64,000 nucleotides of DNA from positions 175,073-239,072 of the forward strand of contig CH003443.1 in assembly GCA_000149265.1 (NCBI GenBank). The letters run 5' to 3'. Under the pieces are notes generated by a model. The model was not told the origin of the DNA and ran no database searches. It worked only from the letters and a program-made list of their open reading frames with translations. Below, in pieces: positions 32,519 through 46,299 of this stretch. This DNA comes from Ciona savignyi. Its lineage: Eukaryota; Chordata; Ascidiacea; Phlebobranchia; Cionidae. A program made the translations under genes and the position numbers. How positions within the stretch are numbered: position 1 is the first letter of the stretch; the number at the start of each line of letters is the position of its first letter.

Positions 32519-35500
32519 TCAAAATCTCTTATACCGAGTAAAGGAATCGGTCTGCATTAGATTAAATATGTGGGTTTGAGCTACATCGAAAGTCGCATAA
32601 CTTGGGGTTGCGATCTTGGACCAGGTAAGTTCCTTTGTCCGCGAATCCAAGTTAACCTGGAGAGGGACTCGTTAGATAATTCATAGATATAGTATATATG
32701 TAAGATTTAAATAGCCAAACATGCCTACAAAGTGAGTTCATGTAGCCTAATGGTTAACGCGAGTGATACATGTATACGAACTATATAAAAAAATGTTAGG
32801 AACAAGCCGAACCTTATCCGAGTAAAAATAGACGCCTTAACTGTACGGTCATGTGTTCAATATATTAAAGTGACCGATACGATTTCAAAATAAAAACTTA
32901 CTTAGTAGCAAGCATCATTAGTTCAAAACTTGTCCCGAATAATAAAAATAACTCGTAAACTTTGTTGTTTTAAAATTTGAAGCAATCATAATATTTTCAA
33001 AGTCTTATTTTATAAATAAAGTAAAATTTTAAAAAGACATAATAGAAAATCAAAATAAAGACTTTATGTAAATAAAATTCAACTCCACAATGACCTGTTA
33101 TAAATTTCAAATTTTTTCATGTAAACCAAAAATGTTTGTATACAAATACCACAAATCGTTATCTTGGAAATATAGCTAATTGATTACGTTGATTCATATA
33201 TAATCGGCTTTAAATTGGTTATGGAGATAAAACAACTTATTAAAAATAGATAAAAGGCTAATATTAGCACACAACTACGACAAGTTTTGAATCTGCAAGT
33301 CTTCGGCTGAAAGGCGACGCACTAACCCACCAGACTAATCTGTCAGACTTTCTAAAGTATGTAAAATTGATTTGCTTCAATTAAAAGACAAACCTGCTTA
33401 TCAGCACCAGGGGCGAGGTATTCGACGTATATTTGGTTCGCCACCTTTTTCAGTTTGCAAGGTTTTAGAGATTTATATTCTTCACATTCAATCCAGAAAT
33501 CGAGGTTTTCTGAACTGAATTCACTGACCAGGAACTCTCTGAATAAGGTAGTGCTGGCTGGAATACAAAGACAAGGTTATATTGGGTATGTTTACGAGCA
33601 GATGGGTATCAGCTTCGTCAATTTTTTGATTAAAGATTACCGGTTGTGCGGCCTAATAGCTAATTAACCCAATTTACAATTTTATTTTAAAAACGGCCTT
33701 ACTGACATGCACATAATGGATTCAAAATACCGCTAAAAACAACCCGTGATAAAAGTTACATCTTTCAAAATATGTGAATTGCTGCAATTATACATGCAGC
33801 TGTTAGAATTGTTAAATTGTAAATGCGACCAATAGATAAATCCAATAACCTCACAAGTCGAACCACCCACCTTTATTTGACAGAACATCTTCTAATGTTG
33901 TCGGTTTTACATTACTTTCACTCCGAATATTTCTGTAAATTAAAGACCAGTTTAAGTTAACGGTTGTGTAAATATACATTTAGTTTAAAATTTTATTTCG
34001 ATTGGTTTAAAATAAAAAAAAATTGAAAACGTATATCTGAAAAATACACAAACGGGGTTGAAATCGAACACGGGATCACCAGATTCCCACCAACATGATC
34101 AATGTAACGAGCTACTTACTTCTTGTGCTTCCTCATGCTTAAACTTCTACGGAAACGAGATTTATTAATCGCTTTTCCTTGAATCGAAGTTCGCCGGTGG
34201 AAGTTTTCTTTTTTTAATGATTTCGCATTCTTCTCTGTTTCGGGGATTTTTCGTTGTTGAAACCACGTCACCAAATTTGACCTACAAAAAATTTAAACTT
34301 TTTTATTTTAATGTTTTTGTGTGTGTTTTAACTCTTAAAAAGCTTTACTACGAGTCGGTAATAAGGCACATCTTAATAAATCAACAAGTGACTGGGATAC
34401 TTACAAAGCGTTCGATTTTGAGTTTCTTTCATTATCGTTACACATATTACGTTCAACCTTTGATTGAATCGGCGACTCGAAGTCAACTTTTTCTTTAAAC
34501 TGCATCAAACTGTCCAATGACAAGCGTCTGCTTAGCGGTCGTTTCATTTGATTCTCGAACATTTTAAAGTCACGTTTATCTACGTCACTTCCCAGGTGGA
34601 ATTTATTCGTCGCCATTGGTGTATCGGGATCGCTGTTACTGTGGTAACCTTCTGACTATGTCGAACTATTTACGTCATGTTTGACGTCGACGGTTCTTGA
34701 TGACGATTGTCCTTTGAAATCCGGAGTTGAACAAACTTGTTCCAGAATCGAATAACTCAGCCGAGATGTCATGATATCTTCCGGGGTGTAGTTCTTGGGT
34801 CGTAAGTGCTTGCGACCTGTCGGTGTTATCGCAGTGTGCGTTGCAGTTATCGCTCCGGCACCAGAAGCAGATATGTTCGAACTTCTTACAACCTCCTTTG
34901 CTCGTCGCTCAATTGCAAGTCTGATCCTTGGCCGCACTATAACAGGTGACGGAAGGATTTCTTTCGACGGTGATGTCAGAAAACCAAAGTTTTTTTTCAA
35001 CATATCTTGTTCTAATGGACTGTCTTGATTTTTATCGCGGCTAGGTTGGTTGATTGGATTTATTTCAGTCTGTAATGTTATATTTATTAATTAGACAGGT
35101 GGTAAAAAAGAAAGCATTTGTAATTGAGTTAAAACGAAATTTACAATTCTAATCGTAGAACTTCTCAAGTAATAATTTATTTTCCAATTTATCAATTTTG
35201 CCTATTCTTTGTTATGTGTATTTTAATTAGGAAATACTATTTTTTTAACTCGCACCTGATTACTTTCTAGTTTGTTTCTAAAACAGCGCTAGTAACGAAT
35301 TTCTTATCTTATTAAAAAGCAAAACTTTTCTCTTTGGTGAAGCCAACTCAAAGCGACCTTGAACATACCTGACAGGCAAGATAACAACTGACAATTCGCT
35401 ACATTCGTGACGTATCTTATACTGATCATAGTTTTCCACTTGGCCTACTTTAATTACAATCTGCTTACATAAGGTAGACCGCATGTCAACAATCCTTTGT

Positions 35501-37778
35501 GTTTTTGCACCACAATATTTACCGAGCAAACGGTAACACGAAAGACAATTATCTGGAATCCTAACCTTTCTAGGTCCTATCCCAACCAGTACAAAATTTC
35601 ATCTCCTATACACAATCAGACACACATGGCTTTATATAACACAAAACAGATGTCAGGTGCAAAGATGAAAAAGAACATTGCAATCGATAATTTAAAACAC
35701 CTGTTCAAAACCAAGCTGCGATACCCTGTTCTGCCCGTCGAAGCTGTTTCAATATGTTGACAAGTGATTTGTAAATTACTTCGAGTTCTCTATTATCTTT
35801 TTACACACGGTAACAGCTACAAAAATCGATTATATTATATGTCGTGAAAGTGTGTTGTTTTAGCCAAACACGATCTTTCCTAGGATGATAATGCAAGAAG
35901 AGTAACTGCTGGTAGGTATGTCAATTAACTTAACTATATATATTGCTGGTGATTCTGACCTTTTTGATCGGAGTTTCGTATAAATTGTCCAGTTGTTTCA
36001 ACGAATTGTGGTGAGTTTGATCCGATACCCAGTTTGGCATCCTGCAGAGTTTTGCGTTGTGGTATCGCTTTGTTTCTGGGATTAACAATTTGTGATGCGG
36101 TTTAGAATCTAGTTGTCAGAATAATAGCGTCATGATCTTGGCCCTTATTGCCGGAAATTAGGCAATTGCATCGTTATTATTTCCATGTCTCGCTCACCTG
36201 GTCTCGACGTTCTTCTTTCTTCCGAGCTGATTGTTAAGAAGCTTATACCACCCGCATATTACCTGTATAACACGTCATCTCACATCATAAAGCATTAATC
36301 ATTTCGTAACATATATAGCAGGCTTCATTACCTATTCTCGGCAAAAAATAGCGGAATATTTAATTAACCAAGGTTTCTTTGTAATCAATCAATATAAATG
36401 AAGAATGTAAAAACGTAAAAACGACAGAATTCAATTTTTGAAAATAAAAATAGAAGTAATCAAGACGTAGAAATTATGTAAAAAAAATAAAACTACAGCG
36501 GTTAGAACACGCAATACATAACCAATTTTTTAATAATTTTTTTAAATAATTTTTCGTTCCGGTAATATCAATACGTAACATCCTACCCTTGCAGCCTTAA
36601 GTTCCTCGCAGCTAAAGCTGGTCGAACCAATTTGGTGGTTGTTCCCCCAAACCGATACCACGATTCTTTGTTTTACTTGCGGTAGCTTGTCCATGCGACT
36701 GTGTGGAAAAAAGTAAATGATTACAATGCACGTCTTGTGCCAACAGTTGAGATAATTACGGAACCACTTAATTCGAATCCCTTGAATTATTCAAGATATT
36801 ACAGCATACCGCATGATAGTACAACAACAACACCGGTAAAAATAAACACGAAACCGATACATGTACAGGTACATGATTTATACTACAACTATCTCTGTGA
36901 CAAGCCCAACGTGGGTTCGAAACTTGATTGCCGTAAAAATAGGGAGTTATCGTACAAGCTGCGACAATTATNNNNNNNNNNNNNNNNNNNNNNNNNNNNN
37001 NNNNNNNNNNNNNNNNNNNNNNNNNNNNNNNNNNNNNNNNNNNNNNNNNNNNNNNNNNNNNNNNNNNNNNNATCACTTTCGTGACTTCCAACTTTACCGG
37101 GTGTCACGTGCACCTGGGAATAGAAAGTTTATATTTTACGTTAAATAACTTTTAGCTGATTTAAAAGTGTTCTTTTATTAACCAACTAAAATTATTTTAT
37201 AGACAAATGGTATATATACCAGGCGACCAATATAATATTTTCAAATGTAATTATTAACTAATTTTCTAAAATATACTGTATGTCCTGTCAGCAATATATT
37301 ATTTTTATTCCGTTTGTCGATGAAATTTTAATTAACTCATCCCCACCTTTAACCCGAGATCTCCTGTCACATTTCTCACCCCCATCCATGTTATCGTCGC
37401 TTGGTTTCGTGACGCACATATTGCAAGCTCTATTTCACCTGGTAACGCATTTAAATAATTAAATCATTACACAATCATATGACGCATTAGAAGAGGCAAT
37501 CAACGACACACATATGGTCTTCAATCAGCAATTATAACATATTTTCCAGATAATACTCCAAGTAATAACAAATATTAATCACCTCTCATCGCTTCAGTAA
37601 TGCTACTTGTCTTGTATATTTTGCGAAACAAATTACATTTCGAAGGACATTTTTCTTTTTTATTCCAGTCCGCTGTACTTTTTTGCACTTCCCTGTTGCA
37701 AGCTAATACAAAAGAACCAACACAAACAATGAAACCCGTGAGTAAAGCTGTGATAAGTTGAGTGATAATCTTCCAAAA
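32519..37778 (-). pseudogene. C2-RGS gene, copy 3 (damaged, contains an assembly gap)
   Basis: Exons 37778-37583, 37438-37347, 37113-(inside gap), 36698-36587, 36262-36198, 36075-35960, 35069-34405, 34281-34120, 33932-33871, 33557-33394, 32656-32519. The transmembrane exon and first C2 exon are open. The second C2 exon runs into 100 N at 36972-37071. The exon with the CGWYKLL motif lacks five bases (near 36210), which shifts the frame. The long exon has a TCG to TAG change (34656-34658), stopping about two thirds of the way through. The last exon lost one base so that translation would end four codons early (TGA at 32519-32521). The RGS exons are otherwise open. It resembles copy 1 very closely to the right of the gap (37072-38360). 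Confidence 0.78.
36972..37071. other. Assembly gap (100 N)
   Basis: Exactly 100 undetermined bases, the usual placeholder for a gap of unknown size. It lies inside the second C2 exon of copy 3. Confidence 0.99.
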
Positions 37779-38390
37779 CTAGAAACTTTAATCCCTTTGT
37801 GTTTAATTTATCGACTCAATTTAAATTAAGAAAGCAATAATCGCGAAATTATTTTATTTCTCAGTATACAATACAAACACAAGCATAACTGTGAAGCAGA
37901 GAAATCTCATTTGAATTTTAAAAACTTTACCGTAGGGTTCGTGTGAAATTTTTTGTTGTTTGTATAGGGCTTTTATGGCGTTTAAAATGTCGCGCGTAAA
38001 CTTAGATTTCTACAGAGGTGTCTGGCGTTAGTTATATCTTAGAGCAAGACCAAGTTACTTGTGTGAATGATAACTATACACGGCAGATTGCAGCTGCGAA
38101 TTGACATAATTATTAAGGCAGGTGGGTATGCTAGTAGAGAAAGTGGAACTGGGTTGAAATAAACGACGGAGTTTGTTTATCCAGAGAGTCACAATTAGCA
38201 TTATATTACCCACTTTGCTATACTTAATATTTACAGCACCGGTTCAGCACGTTCGGAAGAGAATCATGCTGTAAGTAACTCCAGTATTCGGACGCGCCAT
38301 GTGTATAATAAAAACGTTATACTTCAGTTGAATAGAAAAAGTCGCTGTAAATGTTAATTAGTTCTGCTGACGGTTCCATTTCTACCACTT
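37779..38390. promoter_or_regulatory. Upstream region of copy 3
   Basis: Nearly the same sequence as 18576-19170. On the plus strand, 38236-38270 repeats the short exon-like remnant (cag acceptor, SARSEENHA, gtaagt donor) of the divergent neighbour. Confidence 0.4.
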
Positions 38391-38560
38391 CTGAAAAATT
38401 ACAAAATTTGCAAATAAGACTGCTTATGTAAATATTGAACGCCTACATTTCATAGCATATAACGCTAAGGAGGATTAATAGGTTTATGATTATCCATAAT
38501 AAAACTGTCGTTGTTACCATCTGCACATTAACCGTGGATGCCAACTCGTTGTTTTAATCC
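38391..38560 (-). repeat. 'MATTT' dispersed repeat, minus orientation
   Basis: Degraded minus copy facing the plus copy at 38700-39180. Together they form the centre of the large inverted duplication. Confidence 0.5.
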
Positions 38561-38689
38561 TGAATGGACGTAATAATCCCATTTAATACTGAAAAGGGAA
38601 ACATTCATCTTGTGGCTTTAATTAACCTATGAATGTGCAACGTGTAATAAATCACCGACGGCGGGCATGAAACCACAGTTGTTGGGTGA

Positions 38690-39240
38690 CGTCGGTTAGC
38701 TCAATCAGCAAAGAAGCGCTTATGGAATAGAAACCTCGGTTTAGTTGGAGTACTGTGTAAACCAATTACGCCTTGAGCGTCCTTAGGTTAATTAAAGCCA
38801 CAAGATGAATGTTTCACTTTTTTAGTATGAAATTGGATTATTACGTCCAATTAGGATTAAAGCAACGAGTTGGCATCCACGGTTAATGTACAGATGGTAA
38901 CAACGACAGTTTTATAATGAATAATCATGAAGCTATTAATCATCTGTGGCGCTTTGGGTTTATTTGGCAATGGGAGCGCCTATCCTTTTGCATGCATTTA
39001 CAAATTTTTGTTTTATATTTCGTTTCTAAGAAACGATTTTCGTTTTTGGAAAAATTTTCGTTTCTAACCGTTAAAGTTAATAGAATTGGGGCTCGTCTGG
39101 TGCCTATGACTAGCACTAGATCTGACCAGAAGTTCCCTGGCAATTGAAAGTTGTATCCACAAATCAGAGCTCCGTCACGAAAGGGTGATTCTATTTTTAA
39201 TTACACGCAAGCACAGTAGAATTTTTTCTCTGCCCATTTC
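38690..39240 (+). repeat. 'MATTT' dispersed repeat, plus orientation, at the centre of symmetry
   Basis: Begins with tRNA-like gacgtcggttagctcaatca, contains ATGGTAACAACGACAGTTTT (38895; the frame is stopped after a few codons), the TTTCGTTTCT-rich part and ctagcactagatctgacc. Nearly the same block recurs at 48370-48720. Confidence 0.5.
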
Positions 39241-39419
39241 GTTAAACGGTAAACCGATCAGCAGTTACCTCGAATGCCGAGAAAAATGCGCACAAATCCA
39301 TACGCGAAAAGCTGGACAAATAATATATAGTAGACCGCTACCCATATAAGGAAAATCAGAAGCAAAACTCGCATAAAAAATCTGTTTTAACAATCTGCAT
39401 TATAAAGAATGCGTCGCGC

Positions 39420-39816
39420 GCACAATAAAATACCAGCGGCGGACAGAGCAGAAAAAAGCCCAAAAGATTTGGCTGTGTTATTCGATCGGCTTAATCGAGG
39501 GGGGAGTTTGGCTTACCGAAAGGCAGAATAGGTGGTTCAGGAAACTCTTCGTAAACAACGGGCAATGTTGGATAAGGAAATCGCGTTGGATAGAGTGGAC
39601 AAGTACAACGCCACACCACAAGAGGAAAGCCACAATATAAATCTTGTGACACAGAGGTATTCACCGATACGTGCAATACCAATGTACAATAGCAGCCACG
39701 ACGAGAGTATAGGATGGCCACTGCTAAACCCCAATGTGGCAGATGGAAATACTCACGTCGCCTTTGGAGCAGAACAAGACGACCAACTTATTACCCCAGT
39801 AAGGAAAGAGCACTGA
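39420..39816 (+). pseudogene. Unrecognised decayed coding fragment
   Basis: An open frame with protein-like composition runs from about 39430 to 39816 with one in-frame TAG (39528-39530): KDLAVLFDRLNRG, then QETLRKQRAMLDKEIALDRV, then a Thr/Asn-rich part ending VRKEH. After the stop the frame reopens (PPTTTFKLTIAAKAPHQW). A shorter relative at 49200-49340 keeps the first part without that stop (LAVLFDRLNRGLSLGYRKAE). It may be part of a mobile element's protein or of a captured gene; I do not recognise the family. Confidence 0.4.
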
Positions 39817-39875
39817 GCTCCGTTACCTCCCACGACAACGTTTAAACTGACAATCGCCGCGAAAGCCCCACATCA

Positions 39876-40520
39876 GTGGGTCACAATTTGGTCGGGGGAT
39901 GTAAAGCGCACAGCGGCTCGTTTGTTGCATTATGTTTTATACACTTTTGTAAACGTTTTTGTACACTTTTATACACCAATTTATACTTTGTTATTTGTTC
40001 AATTTATTCATATGCACGTTCAGCTCGTTTTATCCACATTTCTGTTCTGGACATTTACGCTTTATCATCTCTCGGGGTAATTAAGTAATGAACGCCCAGG
40101 TGCAGTGTAATTTTCGTGGTGCTGATGTCTGCAAATTAGCTGACCAAAAAAGCAGTTCTCTCTTGGCTTTGTAACGATTAAGACGGTTTTTATTAGGGAT
40201 CTTTAATGTCAGTTTTATGTGTGTAAATAATCGTGATTATATTAAAGCAATAGCGTATCAAGCCCTAGTAATTGTCCCGACGGTAGGCCGTTAAGACAGC
40301 GTCCTAAGAAATCCTGTAACAATTGTGACCGTCGGGATAAACAAATTCATGAAAACAAAATCTCCGACGTTTATTCCAACCCAGTTCCACGTTTCTTGAC
40401 AAGCATGCCCACCTGCCTTAATAATCATCTTAATTCGCAGATGCAATCTGTCTTTTATAGTTGCTATTCACACAAGTAACTTCTGCTCCAAGATATAACC
40501 AACGCCAACATACGCCTCTG
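39876..40520. other. No gene seen
   Basis: Single-copy-looking AT-rich DNA, then from about 40330 a region matching the upstream parts of the other gene copies (gacgtttattccaacccagt, cagatgcaatctgtctttta). Confidence 0.35.
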
Positions 40521-40757
40521 TACATATATCAGTTTTACGCGTGACATTTTAAACGCCATAAGAGCCTGTATACAAATAAAAAAAAATTCACACGAAACCC
40601 ACGGAAAAAGTTTTTTTAATTTCAAATGAGATTTCTCTGCTACACAGTTATGCGTTTGTTTGCGTTGTATACTGGGAAATAAATTATTTTCGCCATTATT
40701 GCTTTCTTATTTCAAATTAAGTCGATAAATTAAACACAAGGGGATTAAAGTTTCTAG

Positions 40758-43700
40758 TTTTGGAAGATTATCACTCAACTTATCACAGCTTTACTCACGG
40801 GTTTCATTGTTTGTGTTGGTTCTATTGTGCTAGCTTGCAGCAGGAAAGTGCGAAAAAGTACAGCGGACTGGAATAAAAAGGAGAAATGTCCGTCGAAATG
40901 TAATTTGTTTCAAAATCATACAAGACAAGCAGCATCACGGAAGCGATGAGAGGTGATTAATATTTGTTATTACTTGGAGTATTATCTGGATAATATGTCA
41001 TAATTGCTGATGGAAGACCATATGTGCGTCGTAGATTACGTCTTCTAATGCGTCATATGATTGTGTAATGATTTAATTATTTAAATGCGTTACCAGGTGA
41101 AATAGAGCTTGCAATATGTGCGTCACGAAACCAAGCGACAATAACATGGATGGGGGTGAGAAATGTGACAGGAGATCTCGGGTTAAAGGTGGGGATGAGT
41201 TAATTAAAATAAATAGAAAGAATGAAAATAATATATTGGTGACATGGTATATTTTGGAAAATTATATTTTTAAAGAATGAAAATATTATATTGGTCGCCT
41301 GGTATGTTAACCATTTGTCTACAAAATAATTCTCAGTCGATTATAAAAGAACACTATGATATCAGCTAAAGGTTATTTAACGAAAATAATTAACTTTCCA
41401 TTCCCAGGTGCACTTGACACCCGGTAAAGTGGGAAGCCACGAAAGTGATAAGATACACGTGACTTCACGTTATGTTGAGACTCACGAAGTAATAACTATG
41501 TAAGTAAATGTGATTATTGTCACGGCTTGTACGAAAACTGCCTATTTTTATCGCAATCAAGTTTCGCCCCCACGTTGGGCTCGTCACTGAGACAGTTGTA
41601 GTATAAAACCCGTACCTGTACATGTATCGGTTTCGAGTTTATTTTTTACCGATGATGTTGCTTAGACCGATTTCTTGTATGTAAGTATGTATATATGTAT
41701 CGTTCACGTTAACCAGTCGGCCACACGACCTTAAAAATCCATTGCATATTGTACTCATGATAACGACGATCTGTCGAATATACCAACATACAGTATGCTG
41801 TAATATCTTGGATAATTCTAGGGATTCAAATTAATTGGTCCGTATTTATCGCGACTGTTGGCACGAGACGTGCATTGTAATCATTTATTTTTTCCACGTA
41901 GTCGCATAGGCAAGCAACCGCAAGTAAAACAAAGAATCGTGGTATCGGTTTGGGGGAACAACCACCAAGTTGGTTCGACCAGCTTCAGCTGCGAGGAACT
42001 TAAAGCCGCAAGGGTAGGAGGATACGTATTGATATAACCGAAGGGTAAAATTATTTTAAAAACATAATAATGTTTTGCATGTACTAAACGCTGTAGTTTT
42101 TTTCTTTTTTGAAACCTTCTATTTATATTACGAAATGATTTATGCATTATGATGTACGATGACATTTTATACAGGTAATATGCGGGTGGTATAAGCTTCT
42201 TAACAATTAGCTCGGAAGAAAGAAGAACGTGAGATCGGGACCAGGTGAGCGAGACATGGGAATAATAACGATGCAATCGTCTAATTTTCGACAATAAGCG
42301 ACAAGATCGTGGCGCTCTCATTGCAATGATAGCCATTCGTCCATAAATAACTTACAACACACAACAACTAGATTCTAAACCGCATCACAAATTGTTAATC
42401 CCAGAAACAAAGCGATACCACACCGCAAAACTCTGCAGGATGCCAAACTGGGTATCGGATCAAACTCACCACAATTCGATGAAACAACTGGACAATTTAT
42501 ACGAAACTCCGATCAAAAAGGTCAGAATCACCAGCAGTATATATAGTTAAGTTAATTGGCTTACCTACCAGTTACGCTTCTTGCATTATCATATTTGGAA
42601 AGCTCGTGTTGGGTTAAACACCACACCCCACGCAAGATATTATAGTCGATTTTTGTAGTTGTTACGTGTGTAAATAGTTCATAGGGAACTCGATGTAATT
42701 AACTTGTTAACATATTGAAACAGCTGCGACAGGTAGAACAGGGTATCGCAGCTTGGTTTTGAACAGGTGTCTTAAATTATCGATTGCAATGTTCTTTTTC
42801 ACGTTTAAACCTGACATCTTTGCTTTGTTATATAAAGCCATGTATGCCTGATTGTGTAGAAGATGACATTTTGTTCTGGTTGGGATAGGACCTAGAAAGG
42901 TTAGGATTCCAGATAATTGTCTTTCGTGTTACCGTTTGCTCGGTAAATACTGTGGTGCCAAAACACAAATGTTTGTTGACATGCCGACTACCTTATGTAA
43001 GCAGATTGTAATTAAAGTAGGCCAAGTGGAAAACTATGATCAATATAAGATACGTCACGACTGTAGCGAATTGTCAGTTGCTATCTTGCTCTTGCTTGTC
43101 AGGCTTGCTCAAGGTCGCTTTGAGTTGGCTCCATCAGAGAGAAAAGTTTTGCTTTTTAATAAGATAAGGAATTCGTTTCAAGTTTTTAGAAACGAACTGG
43201 AAAGTATTCGGTTGAAAGTTTCAATAAAAACAAATGGTAATTTTCCAATTAAAATACAATTAACAAGGAATTGGAAAAATTGATAAATTGGGTAATTTTG
43301 GGGTCTGGTCTCTTTGCCTTGAAAATATATACTCCTCAAGAAGTTCTACGATTAGAATTGTAAATTTGTTACAAACTCAATTACAAATGTTTTTTTATTT
43401 ACCACACACCTAGTTAATGAAAATTATATTACAGACTGAAATAAATCCAATCAACCAACTAAGCCGCGATAGAAATCAAGACAGTCGATTAGAACAAGAT
43501 ATGTTGAAACAAAACTTTGATTTTCTCACATCACCGTCGAAAGAAATCCTTCCGTCACCTGTTATAGTCCGACCAAGGATCAGACTTGCAGTTGAGCGAC
43601 GAGCAAAGGAGGTTGTAAGAAGTTCGAACATATCTGCTTCTGGTGCCGGATCGAACACTGCAACGCACACTGCGATAACACCGACAGGTCGCAAGCACTT

Positions 43701-45429
43701 ACGACCCAAGTACTACACCCCGGAAGACATCATGACATCTCGGCTGAGTTATTCGATTCTGGAACAAGTTTGTTCAACTCCGGATTTCAAAGGACAATCG
43801 TCATCAAGAACCATCGACGTCAAACATGACGTCAATAGTTCGACATCGTCAGAAGGTTACCATAGTAACAGCGATCCCGATACACCAATGGTGACGAATA
43901 AATTCCACCTGGGAAGTGACGTAGATAAAAGTTACGTTACAATGTCCAAGAATCAAATAAAACGAACGCTAAGCAGACGCTTGTCATTGGACAGTTTGAT
44001 GCAGTTTAAAGAAAAAGTTGACTTCGAATCGCCGATTCAATCAAAGGTTGAACGTAATACGTGGAACGATAATGAAAGAAACTCAAAATCGAACGCTTTG
44101 TAAGTATCCAAGCCACAATAAATATGTGTCATGTCGACTCACTGTTGAGTTTTTTAACAGTTAAAACACCCCAAAAACATTAAAATAAAAAGTTTAATTT
44201 CTTCGTAGGACAAATTTGATGACGTGGTTTCAACAACGAAAAATCCCCGAATCAGAGAAGAATGCGAAATCATTAAAAAAAGAAAACTTTCACCGGCGAA
44301 CTTCGAATCAAGGAAAAGCGATTAATAAATCTCGTTTCCGTAGAAGTTTAAGCATGAGGAAGCACAAGAAGTAAGTAGCTCATTACATTGATGTTGGTGG
44401 GAACCTGGTGATCCCGTGTTCGATTTCTACCCCGCTTAAATATTTTTCAGTTATACGTTTCCAAAGAAAGTTTTTGTTTTAAACCAATTAAAATTATAAA
44501 CTAAATGTATATATATTAACACATCTTAAACTGGTCTTCAATTCACAGAAATAACCGGAGTGAAACTAATGTAAAAACGACAACATTAGATGATGTTCTG
44601 TCAAATAAAGGTGGGTGGTTCGACTTGTGTGGTTATTGGATTTATCTATTGGTCGTATTTACAATTTAACTATTTCAACAGCTGCATGTATAAATGCAGC
44701 AATACATATATTTTGAAAGATGTAACTTTTATTACAGGTTGTTTTTACCCGTATTTTGAATCCATTATGTGCTGGTCGGTAAGGCCGTTTTAATATAAAA
44801 TTGTAAATTGGGCTCATTAGCTATTAGTCCACACAACCGTTATTCTGTAATCAAAATATTGATGAATCTGATACCCATCATCTGCTCGTATACATATCCA
44901 TATAACGGTGTCTTTGTATTCCAGCCAGCACTACTTCATTCAGAGAGTTCCTGGTCAGTGAATTCAGTTCAGAAAACCTCGATTTCTGGCTTGAATGTGA
45001 AGAATATAAATCTCTAAAACCTTGCAAACTAAAAAAGGTGGCAAACCAAATATACGTCGAGTACCTCGCCCCTGGTGCTGATAAGCAGGTTTGTCTCTTT
45101 AATTAAACAAATCCATTTTAGGCTACTTTAAGGTCTGGCAGATTAGTCTGGTGGATGGTAGTACATGTATCACTCGCGTTAACCATTCGACTACATGATC
45201 TCACAGATCAGGCGTGTTTAACTATTCATATCTTGCATATATACTATATCTATGTATTATCTAACGAGTCCCTCTCCAGGTGAACTTGGATTCGCGGACA
45301 AAAGAACTTACCTGGTCCAAGATCGCAACCCCAAGTTATGCGACTTTCGATGTAGCTCAAACCCACATATTTAACCTAATGCAGACCGATTCCTTTACTA
45401 GGTATAAGAGATTTTGCAAGCTTTCTTAA
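40758..45429 (+). pseudogene. C2-RGS gene, copy 4 (two lesions)
   Basis: Exons 40758-40952, 41097-41188, 41408-41499, 41902-42013, 42175-42244, 42405-42520, 43435-44099, 44209-44370, 44549-44610, 44925-45088, 45280-45429. The long exon (SPSKEILPSPVIVRPRIR, then RRLSLDSLMQFKEKVDF) and all RGS exons are open, with good splice sites. Two changes break the protein: one base is missing in an A-run of the transmembrane exon (195 instead of 196 nt, near 40912), and the codon before CTCGGAAGAAAG in the last C2 exon is TAG where the others have CAG (42208-42210). A homopolymer indel could be a sequencing error; the nonsense codon is harder to explain that way. A transcript starting downstream could still give an RGS protein without membrane anchor. 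Confidence 0.78.
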
Positions 45430-45639
45430 AATACTAATTTGTTTTTAGTATATGTTCCATTTTTTACCAAATACATTTGATGGTTATAATTCTGCGTTAT
45501 AAGTTATTCTGTCTAATGGCAATTCCTGGTGAAATGGTGTGGAGCAGTGGATTAAAATTGTTTTGCGACACCAGAACAGTCGACGAAAAGCTATCGCTGA
45601 ATAAGGGCTCGAGAATCCTGCCATCAAATAAGGATAGTA

Positions 45640-45895
45640 TACTCATGTTTATTCCCGTGAATGTGAAAATCCAGGTGGTTAATACACGGGCAATCGTCAG
45701 ATCACCTTGCGCCCTTCGTCGGGTAACAGGAGCTATTGCAGTGTGTTGTATCTAATACAGACGTTCCTTCAAGTTGGTAAACCCATCATTTTACTAGTTT
45801 CAGACAATGTCCGTTAAGTGCCCTGCACCACGACATAACCGACTACCCAGTAACCCTTTGTCTAAAACGCACTAACCCACTGAGGTAATCCGTCA
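45640..45895 (-). repeat. SINE family A copy
   Basis: Tail (tactcatgtttattcccgtg) at the left, diverged head at the right. Directly downstream of copy 4, mirroring SINE debris downstream of copy 1. Confidence 0.65.
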
Positions 45896-46005
45896 AAAAA
45901 TTTACATCAAGTTAAAAAAACAGCAGACCAGGCGTACCCCGAGCTGACCGGCTCGCATGAAATTCACAAGATACAACAAGGGTTTTTATGTTTTAAGGTG
46001 TATAG

Positions 46006-46285
46006 GATATTCATGTTTATCCTTCTGAATGGGAAAACCAGCGGGTTAAAACACGGGCAATCGTCAGATTACCTCGTGCCCATCGTCGGATTAACTGAGC
46101 TATTTTAGTATATTGTGTATATGATTCACACGTTTCTTCAATTTAGTAGAACCCATTAGTCCGTTGGGTACAGGTAATGTCCGTTAAGCACCTTGCCAAG
46201 GACACAACCGACTAGCTTGCGACCAGAGCTGCAACCCTTCAGCTGAAAGACGACGCACTAAACCACCAGACTAATCTGTCGTACA
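46006..46285 (-). repeat. SINE family A copy
   Basis: Tail aggatattcatgtttatcc, body aacccattagtccgttgggt, head gaccagagctgcaacccttc with gacgacgcactaaaccacca. A few deletions relative to the full copy at 52378. Confidence 0.7.
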
Positions 46286-46299
46286 AACTTGATAAAGAA

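Noticed and set aside
39537..39734. Minus-strand frames opposite the fragment at 39420-39816
   Set aside because: Shadow frames; the plus-strand text has a more protein-like composition and a second related copy.
42936..43283. First taken as the end of the C2 domain because CYRLLGKYCGAKTQ resembles the WYYLLGEHLGR end of the RGS3 C2
   Set aside because: Its phases do not fit either neighbour, and the exon at 42175-42244 (CGWYKLLNNQLGR type) fits both the domain and the phases.
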